Origin: Rubripirellula reticaptiva
GTDB taxonomy: Bacteria > Planctomycetota > Planctomycetia > Pirellulales > Pirellulaceae
Length of the DNA stretch: 64,000 nucleotides
NCBI RefSeq assembly: GCF_007860175.1
Contig: NZ_SJPX01000006.1
Location: 250,074-314,073 of the forward strand
Direction of reading: 5' to 3'
Shown here piece by piece: positions 1 to 8,900 of the stretch. The translations under genes were made by a program, and so were the position numbers. The notes beneath the pieces are model-generated. The model was not told where the DNA came from and made no database searches. It worked only from the letters and a program-made list of their open reading frames with translations. How positions within the stretch are numbered: the first letter of the stretch is position 1; each line of letters starts with the position of its first letter.

Positions 1-374
1 GCTGAATCCAATGCGACGGTGATGCCACGGTCGCTAAGCGTTCCAAGAGCCTGCTGCCACGGTTTTCCCATGCTCGCTTCAAACGCACGCAGCCCCATTT
101 GCAGTTTTTCTGAACCGCCCGATTGCATCAACGTGTCGTAAGCCGGCAACGCTTCGAGTTTTGAACGCAGTGGATGATCAACTATTGTTTCAAGGATGCT
201 ACCCAAGTCCGAAACTTCGGCAAAAGCTACTGTCGAACGAGGCAACAAATCGGTTGCCAAACAATTCGCACCCCGCGGTGGTTCGGCGTACGAACCACAT
301 GTCGAAGCGAAGGAACAGGCAAAGACCAGTAGGCACGCCGGGGCTCTTCGAGACAAACTGAAATGGTGAGTCAT
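1..374 (-). CDS. Secreted protein of unknown function, N-terminal part (runs off the left edge)
   Basis: An open frame of 124 visible residues enters from the left edge on the minus strand; the only sensible start is the ATG at 374-372. The first 30 or so residues form a signal peptide with hydrophobic core ACLLVFACSFAS. The mature part opens LLPRSTVAFAEVSDLGSILE and runs on with normal amino-acid composition, which argues for a real gene. The opening is similar in style to that of the secreted protein at 37555-39114 (WLPRSANAVLAIDAEAMF), so both may belong to one loose family of exported planctomycete proteins. No catalytic motif is visible in the part present and the function is unknown. 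Confidence 0.75.
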   Translation of the reverse strand, partial: MTHHFSLSRRAPACLLVFACSFASTCGSYAEPPRGANCLATDLLPRSTVAFAEVSDLGSILETIVDHPLRSKLEALPAYDTLMQSGGSEKLQMGLRAFEASMGKPWQQALGTLSDRGITVALDS

Positions 375-684
375 TTGTAAATTCTGTGATGGGGGCGGTA
401 CTCGGATTCGATAGTCTATTCGTTTGACCGGGAAACGTATTTGTATCGGTGCGTATCTTTTCTCGGGAGCGACCAATCGCATACCGGCGGCTATCGCAGC
501 CGTGAAAACTTTCATTCCGCATCCAACTTGCGCATCGTCAGAAGTGATCTCCAAACGCCTTCAACTTGAATGGACCATGTTCAGGTGCATGGTTTCCCCA
601 GTGTATGCCGGATTGTTCTGGTACATTGTCCAGCGCAAGCTTTGGCTATCACGGACAAGACGATTGTCTTAAAAGAAGGAATCA
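375..684. other. Divergent intergenic region, no gene seen
   Basis: About 310 bp lie between the secreted-protein gene on the minus strand and the DUF4864 gene on the plus strand. Short open frames are present but none has a ribosome site or protein-like composition. Both promoters should be here, but I cannot place them. Confidence 0.5.
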
Positions 685-1344
685 ATGGAACGACACATCA
701 AGAGGCGCCGGCGTATCATTGGGTTGGGGGGGCTTGCGATCGGTGCTCTGTTGGCGCTGATTTGGTTTTTTGCATCGCCACGTTTCTTGAAGCCATCAAC
801 ATTGAATTTTGACTCCGCGAGAAACCTAGAAGTGGCCGAACCGGTAACGATCACGCATGACTTTGATCCCACCGTCGCTAATCCATCCCTGAGTCCAGAG
901 GATGTTGTTCGGTTGCAGTTGGAGTCGCTGCAAGAAACCGCGGAGCGGCCCGAGCGGCTGATCGTTTGCTTCAGTTTGGCTTCGCCTGAGAATCGAATGA
1001 ATACTGGGCCGTTAAGTCGGTTTGCGGAACTGATTCGCGACGACGCTTATCGCCCCCTTTTAGGTCACCAGAACGCCATGATTGGACGCGCCAAAGTGAT
1101 CGATGGGCAAGCTGCCGTGATGGCCACGATTATCGCTGTGGATGATCAAGCCTATGCATTCGAATTCCTGCTCTCTCGCTATCGACCGAACGGCTCAACA
1201 TCTGGTCCGTTACTTGCCGAAGCAACTACCATGGACGGACGTCAACCAGACGATGATTCAAGCAAATGTTGGATGACTGATGGCGTGTATCCTGTTTTTG
1301 TTGCGGACGTTTCGGCCGTCAACAGTTCCGGCGTCGAAGAATAG
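685..1344 (+). CDS. Membrane-anchored DUF4864-like protein
   Basis: This 219-residue protein has a basic N-terminus (residues 1-10), one transmembrane helix (about 11-29, IIGLGGLAIGALLALIWFFA) and an extracytoplasmic domain. The domain pattern VVRLQLESLQ, then a Ser/Ala-rich segment with SPENR, a RFAELIRDDAYRPLL stretch and a beta-rich end resembles DUF4864, a family of unknown function. AAGGA five bases upstream supports the start. The ECF sigma gene begins 8 bp downstream, so the two are probably co-transcribed and this protein could act at the surface in the same pathway. The family call is from memory of the pattern. Confidence 0.7.
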   Translation: MERHIKRRRRIIGLGGLAIGALLALIWFFASPRFLKPSTLNFDSARNLEVAEPVTITHDFDPTVANPSLSPEDVVRLQLESLQETAERPERLIVCFSLASPENRMNTGPLSRFAELIRDDAYRPLLGHQNAMIGRAKVIDGQAAVMATIIAVDDQAYAFEFLLSRYRPNGSTSGPLLAEATTMDGRQPDDDSSKCWMTDGVYPVFVADVSAVNSSGVEE

Positions 1345-1351
1345 TGTTTGA

Positions 1352-1948
1352 ATGGGAATGGAAACGCCGCCACTAACTGACGAGCAATTGATCGCACAAG
1401 TCCGTGCCGGCGATAAGTCGAGCTTGCAGGCATTCCATGATCGATACAGAAATTTGGTGTTTACGGTCGCGCATCGAGTGTGTGGCCAAGAGTGTGACGC
1501 CGAGACTGTTTTGGTGACTGTTTTCTGGGAAATTTGGAGAAATCCATCTGCGTGGAATCCACAGCGAGGTTCTGCCCGTACTTATCTATTATTGCTGACT
1601 CGCAGCCGCGCCAGGGATTTGATGCGTTCGGAAAGAGGGCGTGCCACCGCGCAGCGAACAGCCGGTGAAGAACTATCATTGCAAAAAAACCGTAGTGAAA
1701 CGGAGCTTGACCCGTCCGAACAGCTTTTCGATAAGAACCGATCGATGCGTTTACGAGAAGCGACACAAACGCTGCCAGATGACGTGCGTGAAGCGTTAGA
1801 TTTAGCTTTCTTTGCTGGCTTGACTCATGTGGACATTTCGATCCGGTTAGGGATTCCTCTGGGAACAGTCAAGACACGGATTCGACGAGGTTTGGTTCAG
1901 TTGAGAGAACGCCTAACAGCCACAAAAGATGATTGGTTGATCCAGTGA
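1352..1948 (+). CDS. ECF-family RNA polymerase sigma factor (ECF19/SigK-like)
   Basis: The 198-residue protein has the two helical regions of an extracytoplasmic-function sigma factor. Region 2 (about 10-95) includes LIAQVRAGDKSSLQAFHDRY and the core-binding segment VTVFWEIWRNPSAWNP. Region 4 (about 130-190) includes ALDLAFFAGLTHVDISIRLG followed by GTVKTRIRRGLVQLRE, the -35-recognition helix-turn-helix. Such factors redirect RNA polymerase when released by a cognate anti-sigma factor, here encoded by the next gene, which overlaps by 4 bp. The pairing with an RskA-like anti-sigma factor suggests the SigK/ECF19 type. A second in-frame ATG 6 bp downstream is an alternative start. The target genes are not shown by the sequence; the adjacent giant surface-protein gene is a plausible one. 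Confidence 0.92.
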   Translation: MGMETPPLTDEQLIAQVRAGDKSSLQAFHDRYRNLVFTVAHRVCGQECDAETVLVTVFWEIWRNPSAWNPQRGSARTYLLLLTRSRARDLMRSERGRATAQRTAGEELSLQKNRSETELDPSEQLFDKNRSMRLREATQTLPDDVREALDLAFFAGLTHVDISIRLGIPLGTVKTRIRRGLVQLRERLTATKDDWLIQ

Positions 1949-2769
1949 ATTGTGATTTTTGCCAACAACGACTTGAGCTGTATGTCCTGGGGGAATTGGA
2001 TCCGTCAGTTGCACAGTCGATCGCTGAGCACTTGGAGGGCGGCTGCGTTGCCTGCGGTGAGGAATTTGCCGGACTGAACGAATCCATCGATTGCCTCATC
2101 GAGGACACCGAGCTTCGGTCGCCCGAAAGTTCAACATGGGAAAAAGTTGCCGCTGCGATCGAATCGGATCAGCCGCCAGGCGGTTTGTCGCATGAAGTCG
2201 CGAATCAAGTTGGCTTGGCGATGTCCTCTCGTTTCACTGCGAAACAGATTGCGGCTGGCGTACTTGCGGTTGCATGCGGATTTGGCTTGATGCTGCTGAC
2301 GCTGAGGGCCACGATCGATCCAGCGCTAGACGATCGTGCGGCGAGTGACCTTGCCTCGGCCGACCCATCGCCACCCTTGAAATCCGATCTAGCGGGCGAG
2401 GCTGCTTTTAAGAAGAGCCTGGATTCGACGCAACTAGTTTCTTTCCGCGAACCAAACCAACCAGGTCGAGCGACTGGCAGCATGGTGGTTGACTTCGATG
2501 CAAGACAACTTCACGTCCATGTGGAAATGCGGGATACACACGACTACACGCTTTGGTTTGTGACGACCAGCGGCGAGTGGATTTCGGGCGGGCGACTCGA
2601 CCATCTCAGCAATAACCATTATGGGAAAGTGATTGACATTCCCGTGACGAAGTCTCCGATCGCGCACACCGCGATCGCGATCGAATCGTCGGACGCGACG
2701 AGGTCATTTGAACGAAACGTTGCGCTGGTAAGCGACACGATCAGTGGTCTGAAAGGCAAGTCTCTCTAA
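1945..2769 (+). CDS. Anti-sigma factor, RskA-like, membrane-bound
   Basis: A GTG at 1945 overlaps the sigma-factor stop (GTGA), the usual coupling of a sigma gene to its anti-sigma gene; a TTG at 1933 is less likely. The 274-residue product has an N-terminal cytoplasmic domain (about 1-75) with Cys pairs and HLEGGCVAC, one membrane helix (about 95-115, IAAGVLAVACGFGLMLLTL) and an outer domain (about 150-274) whose end resembles the anti-sigma-K factor RskA C-terminal domain. The zinc motif reads His-x4-Cys-x2-Cys, one residue longer than the classical His-x3-Cys-x2-Cys. It should hold the upstream sigma factor inactive at the membrane until it is degraded. Confidence 0.85.
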   Translation: MNCDFCQQRLELYVLGELDPSVAQSIAEHLEGGCVACGEEFAGLNESIDCLIEDTELRSPESSTWEKVAAAIESDQPPGGLSHEVANQVGLAMSSRFTAKQIAAGVLAVACGFGLMLLTLRATIDPALDDRAASDLASADPSPPLKSDLAGEAAFKKSLDSTQLVSFREPNQPGRATGSMVVDFDARQLHVHVEMRDTHDYTLWFVTTSGEWISGGRLDHLSNNHYGKVIDIPVTKSPIAHTAIAIESSDATRSFERNVALVSDTISGLKGKSL

Positions 2770-2967
2770 CGCTGTTTCTCAGCCGATTTGCTTTGCTTTG
2801 AGTTGGATGGCAGTTCCGCCGCCGAACAGCTTGAACCATTTCTTTCGATTATTCTCGTTTTTTGGAATCTGCCGAACAGCGGCTGCTCGTACTTCTTGTG
2901 CTTTACCCAAAACCGATGGCTGATTGCCAGCGTCGGTGCGGCATTAACAAACAAGATTCGAGCAACC

Positions 2968-5900
2968 ATGACTTTCCTACGCCGAAGAAACAATCAATCC
3001 GCTCAGACAAGTGGCTCGCGATCGACCAAGGCTGGTCGCAAATCAACCAAGCGGTCAGCGCCAACGGCCCGTCGTCGATCGCTGCATTGCGAATCACTCG
3101 AAGCCCGCCGTCTACTAACGAGTTACTTGGTCGATACGGTCGCTGACACGATCGCCGACGATGGATTCGTTAGTCTGCGAGAAGCGATCCAAGCGGCGAA
3201 TACAAACTCGGCGGTCGGTGACGTCGCTGCGGGCGAACCGGGTGCAACAGCGACTGACACGATTCGATTTTCATCTTCGCTTGGGAACGCAACGATTCTG
3301 TTGGACGGTTCCGAATTAGTGATTTCTGATTCGCTGAGTATCTCGCGTGGTGATGCGTCGTCAATCACGATTGATGGTGCGGGATTGAGCCGCGTTCTGA
3401 ATGTTGGGATGGGAGCAAGCGACGTATCGCTTCGGGATTTGACGATCACTGGTGGATCGGCAGAAGTTGGCGGTGGATTGTTGTTGGCGAGTTCAGGCCG
3501 CGTGACATTGGACACCGTCAATGTTGTTGGCAACTTGGCAACCGGCGCGGCGGCCAGTCAAGGTGGTGGCGGCATTTTCAGCTCGGATACGACTTTGACA
3601 ATTCTGGGTGGCTCGATCGTTGGTAACGTGGCCAGCGGAGCGAGCGGCTCGGGCGGTGGAGTGTTCAGCGCGTCGGGCGACGTTGTCATTCGCAACACCA
3701 AGATCGAGAGCAACGTTGCGAACCGCGCTGGCGGCGGCATCGAGTTGGTGGTGGGGTCATTGCTGCTGAGTGATGTAACATTGGGCGGGCTTTCCCAGAA
3801 TCAAGGGAACATCGCCGGTCCAGCCGGTTCGGCGTCACCGGGGAATGGCGGCGGATTACACGTAACTGGCGACGGCGGAACAACCCCGACGCTTGTGACG
3901 GTTACGGGCGGCAGCGTACTTAGCAATATGGCTGCTACCGAAGGCGGCGGGCTTTGGAATCAGAGCGGCGTAACCATGACTGTCACCGGCGATGCGTTCG
4001 TTGCCGGGAATCGTGCTGGTGGTGCGCTCAACACTCAGGGTGGCGGTGGCATCTTCAATAACGGTGGTCTGCTGGTCTTAAGTGACGTGCGCATCCTAAA
4101 CAATGCAACAACAGGCGCAGCGGGCGGCGGCGGTGGCGTCGCAACGCGTGGCGGCACAGTTTCAATCGATCATTCATTGATCGCCGGCAATTTTTCGGCT
4201 GGCGAATCCGGATCGGGTGGCGGAATTCTGGCACTCGGTACCGCTCAAGTGAGCGCCGTTGATACGGAAATCAGCGGTAACGTGGCAAGTCGCGCCGGAG
4301 GAGGAATCGAACTGGCAACCTCCCCATCGTCTCGCAACGCTCTAACGCTGCTTGGTGTCGAACTGAGTGACAACAACGCGGGCGTAGTCGACGATGACGC
4401 CACAGCCGCAGCGCCCGGCAACGGTGGCGGCTTGCACATCACGGGCTCAGCGAACGCGTTGATTGCGGAAAGCCTGATAAGCGAAAACATCGCCGCGAAT
4501 GAAGGCGGCGGACTTTGGAACGGATCGGGAACTTTGATCGTCGAGAACACTCGCGTTGTTGGTAACGTCGCGTCGGGCGATGCTGCCGACAACGGCGGAG
4601 GTGGAGTCTACAACGAAGGCGGAATCGTGGTCGTCAGCGGTTCGTCGTTAGCTGACAATGTGGCAAACGGAATCGCAGGCAGCGGTGGCGGCGTGCTGAG
4701 CGTCGCAGGCCGGGTAATGTTGTTCGATACCGTCGTGTCATCGAACATTGCAAACCGAGCGGGCGGCGGCATCGAATCAGCAGGTGGTGCAAGGATCAGT
4801 CTGGATGGTACAAGCTTGATCGACAATGTGGCTGGTCCCACTGGCACCGCCGCGCCTGGGAATGGCGGCGGCTTGCACGTGACGGGAACCGGCGACACGA
4901 CCGTCGTCGGCGGTGTTGTCAGCGGCAACGTTGCAGCGCGTGAGGGTGGTGGACTGTGGAACGACAAAGGCACTCTGACAGTCGATGGCTCCACCATCAC
5001 AGGAAACATCGCGAGTGGACCTGCGGCAGATGACGGCGGTGGGGGCGTGTTCAACAACGGCGGCACGATAGTCATCGCCAACGCGACGATCGCGTCCAAC
5101 GGAGCTGGCGGAACAAGCGGCAGCGGAGGCGGCGTCTTCAACTTTGGCGGGACAGCAACGATCACGGACTCGATGATTACGGGCAACGTTGCCAATCGGG
5201 CTGGTGGCGGAATCGAGTCCTCGGCAGGGTCGGATACGACTCTCAACGATGTTGTCCTTGATGGTAACAATGCCGGCGTATCCAGCGATGGTGGTTCAGC
5301 GTTCCGACCTTTGCTGGCGTATTTGTTTGATGATCTTGGATCTTCGGCCGTGGCCTCAGGGTCGGCGTCGGTTGCTGGTGCCCCTGCGTTGTTGTTTACT
5401 GACAACAGTGGCAATCCGGCGGATCTTCGCGGGCCATCCGGAAGTGGCGTGTCTGGAAAGCCAGGCGACTTTGCATTCGACAACACCAACAGCACCGGAA
5501 TCACGACGGCCAGTCACGGTCGAAATGCTGCTGATTTCGACGCTATCGATGGATTGAACGCGTTCACGTTGTCGGGTTGGTTCATGTTGCCTGCAACGGC
5601 GACTGAAAGCATCGGGCGGCAAGATGCATTGATCGAGAATGGCACGATTTCGACTTTGGACGCACCAGGTGGTTTTCGGCTGCGAGGCGGTCCGGTTGCC
5701 AACGCAGGGACACTGGAACTGAGAGTCAATCGCGATTGGTCCATTGAGTCATCGGCCGCCTATACCGAGATTGGTCAGTACGTTTACTTTGCCGTTTCCT
5801 ACGACGGCACCAAGTCGACTGATAACGTCAAGTTCTATAAGGGCACGATTGCCGGTGGAGTGACGCTGGTTGATACGTTGACGCTCGATGCGGGTGTCGT

Positions 5901-8900
5901 CAATCAGGAGACTGTTCCATTATCAATCGGTGTGACTCGCACTAGTGGATTGACGCTGAATCCGTTCAACGGCCTGCTCGATGACATCCGCATTGACGGT
6001 TCGGCGGTTTCGGTAAGCGAGCTGGAATCACGACGCTTCGCTGCGACCGGGTTGGACATAACGATCGCCGCAAATCCGGGCAACGGTGGTGGACTTCACA
6101 TCTCCGGTAATGCAGTCGTACGTATTAACGACGGTTCGGTTAGCGGAAACTTAGCGGCAGGCGACGGTGGCGGTCTGTGGAACAGTGGCAGCGGGAACCT
6201 GATTGTTGATGGCACCCTGATTCAGGGGAACTCGGCAACTGATGGCGGTGGTGTCTACAGCGACGGTGGCAACACGGTCCTGACTGATGTGAATGTGACA
6301 GGCAACAACGCAGGACAAAGTGGCGGTGGTATTTACAGCGAAGCCAGTCCGTCGTCGTTTCAGAATTTGACAATTAGTGACAGCATCGTCGATTCGAACG
6401 CTGCGAACGCCTCGTTGGCAGGAACCGGCGGTGGCGGCATCTTCGCGGCTGGGTTCTCGGTGTTGACGAATACTAACATCACCGGCAATACAGCGATCGA
6501 AGGCACAGCAGACGGCGGCGGCGTGCTCGCGCCGGGATTCGCTGACTTCTCGACCGACGGCGGCATGATCAGCAATAACCGTGCGGCGCGTGCGGGCGGT
6601 GGTGTTGAAAATGGCGGTTTCTTTAGCAGCGTTGGTACCGACTTCGACAACAACTTTGCTGGCGTCAATGGCGGTGCCTTGTATCAATCGGGTTTTGGTT
6701 TCACTGTTGTCGCGGATGCCGAGGTCACCAAGAATTCCGCGGCGAACGAGGGCGGCGGATTCTGGAACAGCGATGGGGGATTCCTATCGGTACTTGATTC
6801 AACGTTCGATCGTAACGATGCCATGTTCGGCGGAGCCATCTTTGGTGATGGCGATTTCCCCGATACCAGTGTCGATCGAAGTGTCTTCAGCAACAACACA
6901 GCAACAGTCAATGGAGGCGCGATTGCAACCGAAGGCGGTTCATTGTTCTTGGCGGATAGCTCGTTTTCCGGCAACAGTGCGGGCGGAAACGCACCTGGAC
7001 TTGGCGGTGGAGCAATCTTTACAGCGTCGGACAACGAGATCAGTAACAACGATCTGATCAACAACTCGGCATCAGGTCCGATGGGCAACGGAGGCGGGAT
7101 TTTGGTTGCCTCTGGTGGTACCGGAACCTACTTTGGCGGATTGGTTCAAGGCAACAGGGCCGGCCGCGCTGGCGGAGGCTTTGAGGTGATCGGACAGATC
7201 ACGATCGATCAAGGTTTTGAATCGGGCAGCGAAGTTCCGTTGTCGATCGATTCAAACTCGGCCGGTGTCAACGGTGGCGGATTGCACATCACGGCAACGG
7301 GCGACGCGACCCTACGACGATCCTCTGTTGCGAACAACACCGCTGCGGGCGAAGGCGGTGGATTGTGGAACAGCGCGACCGGGACGTTGACCGTCGACAT
7401 GGTCATGATCACCGGTAACATCGCATCGGGTGACGCGGCCGATCAGGGTGGTGGCGGAATCTACAGCGATGGCGGGACGCTTGTCCTGACAGAAACGGTC
7501 ATCCAGGACAATTTGGCGGACGGTTTGTCAGGAAGTGGTGGTGGCATTCTAAACAACGCCGGAATGCTAACAGCGACCAACACGTCGATCACTGGTAATA
7601 TCGCGGTTCGCGCTGGTGGCGGAATTGAAACCGTCGGTGCTGCGGTCACGACGCTCACCGATGTCAACTTGGACGAAAACAGTGCGGGTCTCGATCTTAG
7701 TTTGGCAGGTGCGAACATCCCCGCACCGTTGTTGGCCTACAACTTCAACGAAACGGGAACTACCGCATTGGCGACGGGAATGGCCGCCGATGCCAACGGA
7801 AATCCGGTTCTTAACTTCAACGCCAACAACAGCACGATGCCCGCGGACCTGCATAGTGCTGCAGGGACCGGCGTGTCTGGATTGCCAACCGATCGCGCAT
7901 TTGACAATTCAAACGCCGGCAACCAATTCTCAAATGTGAGTCACGGCCAGCACGCAGCCGACTTTGACGCGATTGATACGCTCGACGCGTTCACGTTGTC
8001 AGGTTGGTACATGTTGCCATCGACCGCACAGAGCATCGGGTTGCAGGACAGTTTGTTCGAAAATGGATCGACCAACGCAGGTTTTCGATTGCGAGGTGGT
8101 AGCCGAACCGACGCCGGCACGTTGCAACTCACTGTCGATGGACAAACTCGCGAATCGTCACAGGTCTACACCGAAGTCGGCCAGTATGTGTACTTCGCCG
8201 TCAGTTATGACGGAAGCATCGCGACCGACAATGTCAAGTTCTACAAAGGCACTGTCGATGATGGATTGACCTTGGTAGATACGTTCACGATCAACGCGGG
8301 AGCGGTCAATGCAGAAACGCTTCCGTTGTTTATCGGGGCGAATCGGCAGTTCTTGGCACAAAACCCATTCAACGGGTTGTTGGATAATATCCGGATCGAC
8401 GGGGCGGCGTTACCATTTGATTCACTGGAGTTTCTAAGAGCGGACGCCGTTGGTCAGGCGACCGGATTTCGTGCAAATCCTGGTAACGGAGGCGGGTTGC
8501 ACGTCAGCGGTCCAGGCCTAGTCACGATTACCGGCGGAACCGCTAGCAACAACTTTGCCGCTAACGAGGGCGGCGGTCTTTGGAACTCGGTCGCGGGAAC
8601 CTTAACGGTCACTGGTGTTACGATTCAAGGCAATGTTGCCGGGGGCGCAGCATCCGATAGCGGTGGCGGCGGGATCTACAACGACGGTGGATCCGTTGAT
8701 GTTAACGCGACGAGCATTACTGATAATATTGCGAGCGGTACGTCTGGTAGCGGTGGTGGTTTGCTGAGTGTGGCCGGATCGGTCACGCTTACAAACAGCA
8801 CCTTCGAGTCAAACGGTGCGAACCGGGCTGGCGGAGGAATCGAGGTTATCGCGGGAACGGTGACGTTGATCGACACCGACCTCATTAGCAACGATGTCAA

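Noticed and set aside
375-684. Short plus-strand frames before the DUF4864 gene
   Set aside because: Low-complexity composition, no ribosome sites, overlapping each other.
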